From Dactylosporangium vinaceum (GTDB lineage: Bacteria; Actinomycetota; Actinomycetes; Mycobacteriales; Micromonosporaceae), in NCBI RefSeq assembly GCF_019904175.1, contig NZ_CP061913.1:3038001-3102000 (forward strand): a stretch of 64,000 bases of DNA, written 5' to 3'. Below, one piece after another: positions 19,944 through 27,487 of this stretch. A model generated the notes under the pieces. That model was not told the origin of the DNA, did no database searches, and worked only from the letters and a program-made list of their open reading frames with translations. Each line of letters begins with the position of its first letter. Within the stretch, counting starts at the first letter, position 1. A program made the translations under genes and the position numbers.

Positions 19944-20639
19944 CAGCAGCCAGGTGATCGTGCCCGCGACGTCCTCGACGGTGCCGGCGCGTCCGAGCGG
20001 CTGCTGCGGCCCGAGCCGGTGCGCGCGGTCGGGGTCGCCGCCGGTGCCGTGGATCTCCGTGTCGATGATCCCCGGGCGCACGCTGACGACCCGGATGCCG
20101 TACTTCGCCACCTCGAGCGCCAGCCCGCGGGTCAACGTGTCGACGGCGGCCTTGCTGGCGGCGTAGTCGACGTACTCGCCGGGCGCACCCAGCTCCGCGG
20201 CCCTCGACGACACGTTGACGATGACCCGGTCGGGCCGGTCGCTGTCGCGCATCCGCGCGACCGCCTCGCGGCAGCAGCCGGCCAGGCCGACGACGTTCAC
20301 GGCGAGGATGCGGGTCCACCGCTCGGCGTCGATCCCGTCGAACGTCGACTGCCGCTCCAGCACCCCGGCGCTGTTGACGAGCCCGGCGAGGGGCCCGAGC
20401 GCGTCGGCCGCGGCGAACAGGTCCGGGATCTGTGCCGGGTCGCCGACATCGCACGCGACCGCGCGCACGGGGCTGTCCGGCCGGTCGAGCTCCTCGACGA
20501 GCGCGCGGGCGCGGTCGTGCCGGCCGCGGTACCCGAGGACGAGCGCCCGGCCCGGCACCCCGGCCAGGCGGCGGGCGACGCCGGCCCCGATGCCCCGGGT
20601 GCCACCGGTGATGACGTAGACGGCTGCTGTGCTCGGCAT
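19887..20639 (-). CDS. Short-chain dehydrogenase/reductase (SDR)
   Basis: 250 residues, classical SDR. The NAD(P) motif is TGGTRGIGAG (residues 11-20), the NSAG motif is GLVNSAGVLE, and the catalytic Ser-Tyr-Lys are NVSSRAAE and YAASKAAVDT. The C-terminus PGIIDTEIHG...TGTTIDVTGGR is also typical. The arginine after TGGT suggests NADP preference. It resembles glucose/ribitol dehydrogenase-like oxidoreductases, substrate unknown. It is divergent from an IclR regulator 53 bp away that may control it. Confidence 0.9.
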   Translation of the reverse strand: MPSTAAVYVITGGTRGIGAGVARRLAGVPGRALVLGYRGRHDRARALVEELDRPDSPVRAVACDVGDPAQIPDLFAAADALGPLAGLVNSAGVLERQSTFDGIDAERWTRILAVNVVGLAGCCREAVARMRDSDRPDRVIVNVSSRAAELGAPGEYVDYAASKAAVDTLTRGLALEVAKYGIRVVSVRPGIIDTEIHGTGGDPDRAHRLGPQQPLGRAGTVEDVAGTITWLLSPDAAFITGTTIDVTGGR

Positions 20640-20692
20640 GCCCTCGATCTTTCCGGATTTCCGTCCGGGGCGGCGAGGGTCAGAATCAGTGA

Positions 20693-21469
20693 GTGAGCCG
20701 GATCGTCGCCAACGCCCCCGCTGCCCCCGTCTCGATGCTCGGACGCGTGCTGGCGCTGCTGGACTCGGTGGCCGCCGCGGGGCCGCTCGGGCGCGGCGAG
20801 CTGGCGGCCGCGACCGGACTGCCGCCCGCCACCGTCAACCGGATCGTCGCGTCGCTGCTCGCCGAGCGGCTCCTGGCCGAGGACGCGGGTGTGCTGCGGC
20901 TGGGCCTGCGGCTGTTCGAGCTCGGGACCGTGGCCGGGCAGGCGGGCGTCACGCTGCTGGACGTCGCGGGGCCGTACCTGGTCGATCTGCACGGGGCGTT
21001 CGGCTGCACGGCGCAGCTGGCGGTGCTCGACGGGGATGCGGTGGTGTACCTGCTGAAGGTCGGCTCGCCGCGGCAGCGCCGGCTGGAGACGCGGGTCGCG
21101 GGGCGGTTCCCGCCGCACTGCACGGGGGCGGGCAAGGCGTTGCTGGCGTTCGGCGCTCTGGAAGCGGTGGATGGTGTACTGGCCCGGCTGCCGCTCGCCG
21201 CGCGGACGCGGGCGACGATCACCGACCGTCCAAGACTGCTGGCGGACCTGCGGGCGACGCGGCGCCGTGGCTATGCCGTCGACCGCGGCGAGTTTCAGGA
21301 CGGCATGACGGGGGTCGCCGCGCCGGTGCGGGCCGCCGGCCGCCCGCTGGCCGCGGTGACGCTCGCCGGCCCCACCGAGGTGTTCGACGTGCCGCGGGCC
21401 GCGCACGCGCTGCGGCTTGTCGCGCAGCTGATCGAGGGGCGACTGGGCGGTGCGGGCAGCGGCCGATAG
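20693..21469 (+). CDS. IclR family transcriptional regulator
   Basis: 258 residues. The N-terminal winged helix (about 14-75) has GELAAATGLPPATVNRIVAS. The C-terminal effector domain has GCTAQLAVLDGDAVVYLLKV, CTGAGKALLAFG and GYAVDRGEFQDGMTGVAAPV. The GTG at 20693 is the only suitable start. The gene is divergent from the SDR gene, which is the likeliest target. Confidence 0.88.
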   Translation: MSRIVANAPAAPVSMLGRVLALLDSVAAAGPLGRGELAAATGLPPATVNRIVASLLAERLLAEDAGVLRLGLRLFELGTVAGQAGVTLLDVAGPYLVDLHGAFGCTAQLAVLDGDAVVYLLKVGSPRQRRLETRVAGRFPPHCTGAGKALLAFGALEAVDGVLARLPLAARTRATITDRPRLLADLRATRRRGYAVDRGEFQDGMTGVAAPVRAAGRPLAAVTLAGPTEVFDVPRAAHALRLVAQLIEGRLGGAGSGR

Positions 21470-21535
21470 CGCAGCACCGGGCCGGCGCGACCGGTGGCCA
21501 CGCGTGCACCCCGCAGCGCCCCTCGATCGTCGCGC

Positions 21536-21916
21536 TCAGGCGGACTTGGGCGGGGCCCAGCCGCTGTTGCCCGTCGGTGTGCTGAGGATCTCCAGCAGGC
21601 CGAGGAGGCTCAGGACGCGGCGGACGCCCGGGCTGGGGTTGACGATCCACAGGTCGCTGTTGTTGGTGATGGCGTGCGCGCGGGCCGAGACGAGCTTGCC
21701 GATGCCCGTCGAGTCGATGAACGTGACGAGGCTCAGGTCGACCTCGACCGCCTTGGCCCGGACGTCGTCGATGGCCCGGAACAGGACGGTGCGGAGCTCG
21801 CTGACGTTCTCCATGGTGACCTCGCCGGCGACGCGCACGCGCAGCGCCTGTCCGGGGAGCGGCTCGACAGTGACGTTGAATTCGGGGAACACGGCGAAAC
21901 GATCGGCGGGACTCAT
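21536..21916 (-). CDS. STAS domain anti-anti-sigma factor (SpoIIAA/RsbV-like)
   Basis: 126 residues. The STAS core reads VRVAGEVTMENVSELRTVLF, VEVDLSLVTFIDSTGIGKLV with the phosphorylatable serine or threonine in DSTG, then LWIVNPSPGVRRVLSLLGLL. Such proteins bind anti-sigma kinases and free a sigma factor when unphosphorylated. No kinase partner is adjacent. The ATG at 21916 has GGAAGG upstream, and a GTG four codons earlier is possible. The reading frame upstream is open far back to 23.1 kb, but only as a high-GC artefact. Confidence 0.85.
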   Translation of the reverse strand: MSPADRFAVFPEFNVTVEPLPGQALRVRVAGEVTMENVSELRTVLFRAIDDVRAKAVEVDLSLVTFIDSTGIGKLVSARAHAITNNSDLWIVNPSPGVRRVLSLLGLLEILSTPTGNSGWAPPKSA

Positions 21917-22066
21917 CGGGCTCAACACCTTCCAACTCCGAGCCGGTCTCACGATACGGCCATTCGCTGCCCACGTCATCCCGGAGAGCGATCTCGACCG
22001 ATTCGTTCGAACCCGAATGAGGGTCGTAGGGGGTTCACGCTCTGAGCTGAAGGTGGCGGGATTTGC

Positions 22067-22082
22067 TCGTACGGGTGTTCGA
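22067..22082. promoter_or_regulatory. LexA-like SOS box before the AlkB-like gene
   Basis: TCGTACGGGTGTTCGA differs at one position from a perfect TCGAAC-N4-GTTCGA inverted repeat, the actinobacterial LexA site. It lies just upstream of a -10-like TAGGCT (22090-22095), which is 7 bases before the ATG. LexA bound here would block initiation. Confidence 0.65.
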
Positions 22083-22102
22083 AATCGGGTAGGCTTCGGG
22101 GC

Positions 22103-22732
22103 ATGATTGACCTCGCGTATCAGCCGTCGATGTTCGACGTCGCCGGACCCTCGCTCGGCTCGCTCACCGGCCAGGTGACCCGCCACCACCTGTCCCGGGG
22201 CGCGTGGGTCGATCACCTGCCCGGCTGGGTCCTCGGCTCCGACGCGGTGCTGCAGACGCTCCTGCACGAGGTCGAGTGGCGGGCCGAGCGCCGCAAGATG
22301 TACGACGACGTGGTCGACGTGCCGAGGCTCCTGCGCTGGTACCCGGCCGAGGAGACCCTCCCGCACCCGCTGCTCACCGAGGCCCGCCGCCGCCTCACCG
22401 TCCACTACGTCGAAGAGCTGGGCGAGCCCTTCATGACCGCCGGCATGTGCCTCTACCGCGACGGCCGCGACAGCGTCGCCTGGCACGGCGACACCATCGG
22501 CCGCGGCGCCCGCTTCGACACCATGGTCGCCATCGTCTCCTTCGGCTCCCCGCGCGCCCTCCTCCTGCGCCCCCGCGGCGGCGGCGACAGCATCCGCTTC
22601 CCGCTGGGCCACGGCGACCTGGTCGTGATGGGCGGCTCCTGCCAGCGCACGTGGGAACACGCGATCCCGAAAACCGCCCGCCCGGTCGGCCCGCGGGTCT
22701 CCGTCCAGTTCCGCCCGGCCGGAGTCGCCTGA
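22103..22732 (+). CDS. AlkB-like 2-oxoglutarate/Fe(II) dioxygenase
   Basis: 209 residues. The jelly-roll metal site is AWHGDTIGR (His and Asp) with a distal histidine in TWEHAIPKT. The 2-oxoglutarate arginine is in RVSVQFRP. Substrate-lid segments MCLYRDGRDSVAWHGD and WYPAEETLPHPLL match the AlkB/ALKBH2-3 group, which oxidatively remove methyl lesions from DNA or RNA. The ATG at 22103 follows a -10 box directly, so the mRNA is probably leaderless. The LexA-like box at 22067 suggests SOS induction. It is divergent from the STAS gene. Confidence 0.87.
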   Translation: MIDLAYQPSMFDVAGPSLGSLTGQVTRHHLSRGAWVDHLPGWVLGSDAVLQTLLHEVEWRAERRKMYDDVVDVPRLLRWYPAEETLPHPLLTEARRRLTVHYVEELGEPFMTAGMCLYRDGRDSVAWHGDTIGRGARFDTMVAIVSFGSPRALLLRPRGGGDSIRFPLGHGDLVVMGGSCQRTWEHAIPKTARPVGPRVSVQFRPAGVA

Positions 22733-23203
22733 CACCACCACTGCCCGCCGCCCCGGCCGGCCCGGCGCTGAGCCGCCGGGCCCTGGCCACCCGCCGCCCA
22801 CCCCGGCGCGGCCCGTATGCGTCGAGGCTTCGCGCGCGGTAGCCGGCGGTGATCGCGATGGGCCCATCTCGCGCGAAGTCGCCCGACTGAGCCGGCACAC
22901 GGGCTGCCGCGGCCGTGCCTCCCACGCCGCAGACCCGCGCTTGTCGGCGCGCCGGAAGTTCAGGCTTCTTGTCGTTCGGCCCGCGACATCGGCTCGTCCC
23001 GCGCCCGCGCGAGGGTTCGATGCCTGCGTGGCAAGGCGCGGGTAGCAGGCGCGGACTGCGGCGAGACCGGCCTGGTCGTCGAGACCCGTGCGTCGGGGGT
23101 GGCGGAGCAGCCAGTTCACAAGCTGCCGGACCTTGGGCAGGTGTAGTGCCGCAGGCGGTGCAGCGGTGAGAGGCCGCAGCCCGCGGACGGAGTTCGGCTG
23201 ATC
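22733..23203. other. 470-bp gap with no intact gene
   Basis: Between the AlkB-like gene and the NTPase gene no intact coding sequence is seen in either direction. Long open frames exist only because stops are rare at this GC. The right-hand part may hold a transposase scrap on the minus strand (see 23000-23195). The segment separates high-GC flank from the lower-GC NTPase island. Confidence 0.6.
23000..23195 (-). pseudogene. Possible remnant of an ISL3-family transposase
   Basis: In the minus-strand frame continuing past the NTPase stop, LHLPKVRQLVNWLLRHP followed by LDDQAGLAAVRACYPRLA resembles the segment of ISL3-type transposases that reads like R-Q-V-x-x-W-L-x-R-x-P ... L-x-A-V-x-x-x-C-P-x-L. 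Only about 40 codons are recognisable. There is no catalytic core and no terminal inverted repeat. It could be chance similarity. Confidence 0.3.
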
Positions 23204-26200
23204 CTACGTCGTGTGGTCGATGGCCAGTAGGTACTCGTCGGCGATGGCGGCCGGTAGCTGGGGATCCACCTGGCTGATGGTCACCAGGTGCTTGCGCCAA
23301 CCGGCCGTCCGTAGCAGTTCCAGCGCAGCGCTGCGGGCCAAGTCATGCTCCGAGGCGTCGGCCGCCGTTGTCACGATGATCGGCCAGGCTCTGCCGGCCG
23401 CTTCAGGATGCTGCAGACCGGTCGCGATCTCGACCGCGAGCCGGCGATCTCCGGCGAAGGCGACGGCCCCGGCCAGCCCGGCCAGCAGGATGTCTCTGGC
23501 CCGCGGGTCGGTACCGCTGCCGATGTGCCGCATTGTTTCCCGTGCCAGCGATCGCGTCCGAGCCGGGTCCAACGACTCAGCGATGGCCTTGATTTCGGAG
23601 ATGACCCTGTCCAGCCAGGCCTCAGAACTCGGTGAGTTCTCATGCGCGGTCTCGTCGGGCCCGGCCCCGAGCGCGGCAAGCAGCGTCGTGCTGCGGCTCT
23701 CTTCAGCGTCCGAGTCGGAATACTGCCAGGTCCCATCGCTGGTCACCAACTCCGCCAACTCGGGCAACGACTCTTCCGTCCAGTCGTCGCCTGACCCCGC
23801 GCCTGTCAGGGACTCGACCTCCGCGGCCAGCGCTTCGGCTCGGTCGAGATCCTCGGTGAGTGTTGCGACCCAGGCCAAGCCGCTGAGCGCTCGACTCAGG
23901 AGTTCCGGCCTGGCGAGTGCCCGGGCGAGAACCTCGGCTTCGTCGGCCAAGGCACGCGCACGACCGAGGTCTCCGCCGGCTGCCACCGCAGCCGCCAGAC
24001 CGGTCAGGAACCGCGATTGCAGATACTGATTCGTGACGAGTTCGGCGTTGGCCTCAGCCTTGCCGAGTAACGACGCGGCTTCCGCGGGCCGGTCTCCCGC
24101 CGCCAGGACCCGGCCAAGCTCCGTGAACGCCCTGGCCCGAAAGTACGGATACTCCATCCCCGCAATGACTTCCTCGGCCCTGGCGGCCACGACGGAGGCT
24201 CGCCGGGTGTCGCCAGTAGCAATGAGCGCCGCCGTCAATGCCGTGAGGTCCGCCTCGATGTTGCCGTGTTCCTCGGCGATGGCATGTCGCATCAAGGCCT
24301 CGATCTGCACTGCCAGCTCGGCAGCGCCATCGAACCGGCCGATATCGGCAAGTGTGCCAGCCAGTGCCGTCAATGGCTCGGCCTGGTCCTCGGGGTCCAG
24401 CACTGTGCGGATCAGCGCCTGTGCCTCGGCGGCCAGTAGGCCGATCGGGTCGTCGGCGCGGGAGGCGAGCGCCGCCTCGGCCATGGCCCACAACGGCACC
24501 GCCGTGCCCTGCGGGTCGGTGAACTCAATGGTGCTCACCGCGACGGTCAGCGCAAAGCGGACGTCGGAGTCCGTGACCGCGGCCATTGCCCTGACGAGCG
24601 CAGTCAGGGCCGCGATGACGGAACGCAGGTCCGACACGCTGTCGAGGAGCGCACCAATCGCCTCGACCGGCTCGGCGATATCCATACCCGGACCGGTGGG
24701 CACCCACATCAGGGCGATGAGCGACCTCGCCTGCCAATATGGTGACTGCATCTCATCGAGCAGACGCTCCACACGACGCCTGTCGCCGGCCTTGGCCTCG
24801 GCGATGAGCAGGTGGAACCGGGCTTGATCGCGCTGGTCGTCGTCGATCACACTGGCGATGAACTCAGCACGCTGGAGGTCGCCCACCGCCGCCTTGGCTC
24901 GCACCACCTCGGTCAGAGCATCGATGACCGCAAAGTCACTGCCGGAAGGCGGGGCTGCGGAGAGCACGGTCTCGGCCCGGCCGGCCTGCATCGCGGCCCA
25001 GTCGACCTCACCGATGGCGACCGCCGCCTCGACCAGCGCAGCCAGGGGACGGATCTGGTCCAGTCCGCTGATTGCTGTGAGCTCCTCGGCCGCCTCATCG
25101 ATGAGGGCATGCGACCGTTGGTGATCACCGCTGGCGAAGACCGGGTGGACCAGTCCAGCGAGCGCCTGCACTCGGTTCCCGGCATCCATGGAGCGGGCGA
25201 GGGCCTCGCCACGCGCCGGTTTGCACAGTTTCGCCCATACTGCGGGCAGACCGATCGGAGCGTTGAGATTGCGATTGAGCAGCCGATCGCGGTGCAGCTG
25301 GAGGCGACCGACCGCGCTCAGGTCCGGCGGGTCCAACTCCGCCATCGTCTGCTCGGCGAGGGACAACTCGGTCAAGGCGACCGAGTCACCCCCAATGATG
25401 TCAAGCATGCGATCATGACGAATTCGGTCGGTGACAAGCGCCATCATGCGTTTCGTGTCGCCCGTTCCGTGCAGGAGCCCGAAGTATTCGCTGAGCAGGT
25501 ATTCGGGCGTGCCGGACGGCCAGTCGTTGTCGCGATACCCATCGGCCCAGGCGTGGAGCCGAAGCCTGTAGTCATCCAGCCGCTGCTTACCGATCTCCTC
25601 GACAGCCCGGCGTTGCAGCTCCTCGTGGGCCAGCAGGTACAGCTCGATGTCGGGTTGCCAACGCCCTACCCGGTTGCGGAACGATCGGCCAGACACCACC
25701 TTGAGTTGCCGGCTGATCTCCCGTTGCGGCCGGCCGGTCAGCTCGGACAGATCCGAGGTTGTGAGACCTCCGCCGCAGACCGTCAGCAGACCCAGCAGAT
25801 CCCGCTCGGCGGTCGTTGCGGCAAGGAGGCGAGTCAGCTCTCGCTCAGCGTCCTGGCGCACGACCACCGCGGCCGGGGCGATCGCCAGCTGGCGGATGTT
25901 GGCGGGACTCCGCAGCGGATGGTCGTCGGGCACGTCGTCAGGGACCGGCGGATGGGGGCGCCCCAGCACGAGGACGCGCAGACCCAGCGGAGGCTTGGGC
26001 GGCAGCATCGCAGCGATGCTGTGCGCATCCGGCCCGACGGTTACCCCGCGGTCTTCGTCGAGGCCATCGACCAGCAAGAGGAGCCGCTCCCCCCGGCGAT
26101 GACAGTGCGCTACCGCTTCCTCGAGCATGCCCAAGAAGTGGGCGTGCTTCGTGCCGGCGCTGAGCAGCGTCGGCAGCGGCTGGTTCGTGAGCTGTGCGAG

Positions 26201-26590
26201 CTGTTCGAGAACGACGTCCACGAACGCCGCTCGGTCATGCTGGTCGGCGTACCGAGCGGTGACGAAGAACGACACGATGCGCAGACCTTTGGGCGGGTTG
26301 AGCACGAACCACGCGGCCAGCGCAGACTTCCCTGCCCAGGCGGGAGCCCGCCACCATTGGTAAGCGGGTGCCGGATCTTCCGCCGTGCCGAAGGCCGCCA
26401 TCGCGGCGAGCTCCCGGTCGCGGCCCTCGAGCTGTTCGGGCGCGATCAATTGCACCTGCGCCAGGTAGTGCGAGCGCACCGGCGTAGAGGTGCCGAATAC
26501 CGCCACTCCGCTGACGGCAATGCCGCCTCGGTCAGCGGTGGCAGAGCCGGTCTTGTGGGCCGTCGCTGCCGTGCGCCGCCACAACCTCAT
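23204..26590 (-). CDS. Large STAND/NACHT-like P-loop NTPase with helical-repeat C-terminus
   Basis: 1128 residues. The N-terminal about 35 residues carry a Gly/Ala/Thr tract (ATADRGGIAVSGVAVFG) like tracts at the front of actinobacterial conflict NTPases. PVRSHYLAQVQLIAPEQLEG follows. The P-loop is RAPAWAGKSAL (81-91), a variant Walker A in which Gly-Lys-Ser is kept. Walker B is LLLLVDGLDED (170-180), with acidic residues. A winged-helix-like part follows (LTVCGGGLTTSDLSELTGRP, about 270-300). About residues 400-1128 are Ala/Leu/Glu-rich helices repeating a motif like ALA...GD..RA..LA, as in TPR arrays. No recognisable nuclease, TIR or protease domain is seen. The ATG at 26590 is 3 bases after the upstream partner gene. 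Base composition is clearly lower in GC than its neighbours. A role as a sensor in a phage-defence or conflict system is inference. Confidence 0.75.
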   Translation of the reverse strand: MRLWRRTAATAHKTGSATADRGGIAVSGVAVFGTSTPVRSHYLAQVQLIAPEQLEGRDRELAAMAAFGTAEDPAPAYQWWRAPAWAGKSALAAWFVLNPPKGLRIVSFFVTARYADQHDRAAFVDVVLEQLAQLTNQPLPTLLSAGTKHAHFLGMLEEAVAHCHRRGERLLLLVDGLDEDRGVTVGPDAHSIAAMLPPKPPLGLRVLVLGRPHPPVPDDVPDDHPLRSPANIRQLAIAPAAVVVRQDAERELTRLLAATTAERDLLGLLTVCGGGLTTSDLSELTGRPQREISRQLKVVSGRSFRNRVGRWQPDIELYLLAHEELQRRAVEEIGKQRLDDYRLRLHAWADGYRDNDWPSGTPEYLLSEYFGLLHGTGDTKRMMALVTDRIRHDRMLDIIGGDSVALTELSLAEQTMAELDPPDLSAVGRLQLHRDRLLNRNLNAPIGLPAVWAKLCKPARGEALARSMDAGNRVQALAGLVHPVFASGDHQRSHALIDEAAEELTAISGLDQIRPLAALVEAAVAIGEVDWAAMQAGRAETVLSAAPPSGSDFAVIDALTEVVRAKAAVGDLQRAEFIASVIDDDQRDQARFHLLIAEAKAGDRRRVERLLDEMQSPYWQARSLIALMWVPTGPGMDIAEPVEAIGALLDSVSDLRSVIAALTALVRAMAAVTDSDVRFALTVAVSTIEFTDPQGTAVPLWAMAEAALASRADDPIGLLAAEAQALIRTVLDPEDQAEPLTALAGTLADIGRFDGAAELAVQIEALMRHAIAEEHGNIEADLTALTAALIATGDTRRASVVAARAEEVIAGMEYPYFRARAFTELGRVLAAGDRPAEAASLLGKAEANAELVTNQYLQSRFLTGLAAAVAAGGDLGRARALADEAEVLARALARPELLSRALSGLAWVATLTEDLDRAEALAAEVESLTGAGSGDDWTEESLPELAELVTSDGTWQYSDSDAEESRSTTLLAALGAGPDETAHENSPSSEAWLDRVISEIKAIAESLDPARTRSLARETMRHIGSGTDPRARDILLAGLAGAVAFAGDRRLAVEIATGLQHPEAAGRAWPIIVTTAADASEHDLARSAALELLRTAGWRKHLVTISQVDPQLPAAIADEYLLAIDHTT

Positions 26591-26593
26591 CGC

Positions 26594-27049
26594 TCACCCT
26601 CTCCTACCGATCGGGCCGCCGCCGCCGTCGCCGCCGTCAATGTCATCGCCGCCGGTCACCTCGACGCCTGTGTTGGCTGCGCCCCCGGCTGCCGCCCGGG
26701 CGTCGCCGCTTCGGCGGGCCACCGTGTCGCGGGTGGCCCCGATGACCCCGGAATTCGCGCGGCTTCCGGACCCGATCGCCGTGGCTGACCCTGTCGACTC
26801 AGCGCGGATCTCGCCGGTGCTCGACCCGCGCCAGGCTCGCCACCCTTCCCAGGAGGCGAACAGGCCGACAGCCACGGCAAGCCCGGCACCGGTCGGCCGG
26901 CTCCACCCGTCGGTGAACATATTGGTCAGCAACGCGACGACGGTTGCGAGCAGGACCGACATCGATGCTACGGCGCCACGGCGGAGTGATTCACGCACCT
27001 CAAAGTCCTGGTCGTCGAGGGATGGCACGACATCAAGCTGCGGTGTCAC
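26594..27049 (-). CDS. Small two-helix membrane protein coupled to the NTPase
   Basis: 151 residues from GTG 27049 (a GTG at 27028 is an alternative). A short acidic N-terminus (SLDDQDFEVRESLRRG) precedes two hydrophobic helices, about 26-45 and 53-70, the second ending in SWEGWRAWRG. The last 75 residues are a flexible Gly/Ala/Ser/Thr tail (TGSATAIGSGSRANSGVIG ... TGGDDIDGGDGGGG) of the same style as the N-terminal tract of the NTPase. Its stop is 3 bases from the NTPase start, so the two are co-translated. No known family was recognised. It may tether the NTPase or act as a membrane effector. Confidence 0.6.
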   Translation of the reverse strand: MTPQLDVVPSLDDQDFEVRESLRRGAVASMSVLLATVVALLTNMFTDGWSRPTGAGLAVAVGLFASWEGWRAWRGSSTGEIRAESTGSATAIGSGSRANSGVIGATRDTVARRSGDARAAAGGAANTGVEVTGGDDIDGGDGGGGPIGRRG

Positions 27050-27487
27050 GACCGTATCAGCGCCCGGCAACGCAGCGCTGCCGCCGCACAGCTTACGGGC
27101 GCGAGCCTTCGACGATTGGCCGCAACCGCGGCGTTTCCGAGCCGGAACGGGTGCGGCGGCGGCGCGAGCACTGCCACGCATCGCATATATCAACGTCAGT
27201 TGCGCAGATTCGAACGTACGAACCGAACGCGATGCCACACAACCGCGCGGGCCGGTTGGACCGATAGAAACAGACCGTTGACTTGCGCGTCGCTTGTCTG
27301 CAACATTTGGCGCAACGCTGTGCAAGATTCCTACAACCGGTCGACAGAGTTACGCTACTGTCCGCAACTCGATCGCAGGCTGCGCCGCCAACCGCGCCGT
27401 GATCGTGTCGAGCGACGCCTCTCTCCACCGCCAACGGCAGAGGCGCACCATCACCCCGCCCGGACACATGAGACGCGAAGGATCCCC
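27050..27487. other. 438-bp intergenic region with outward promoters expected
   Basis: This gap separates the minus-strand NTPase operon from the plus-strand glucanase and must hold both promoters. It is visibly less GC-rich than the rest, for example around 27180-27240 and 27290-27350. A plus-strand pair TTGACT (27278-27283) and CAACAT (27301-27306), 17 bp apart, is a weak promoter candidate. No RNA gene was recognised. Confidence 0.45.

Noticed and set aside
22001..22018. ATTCG-N8-CGAAT inverted repeat between the STAS and AlkB-like genes
   Set aside because: Arms are only 5 bp and match no known site. The LexA-like box nearby explains control better.
21536..23119. 527-codon minus-strand frame joining the STAS protein to upstream sequence
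   Set aside because: The upstream part runs antisense to the AlkB-like gene. The STAS domain has its own start and ribosome site at 21916.
24812..26788. Long open frame (658 codons) on the plus strand opposite the NTPase
   Set aside because: It is antisense to a protein with clear NTPase motifs and has no family features of its own. High-GC antisense frames are often open by chance.
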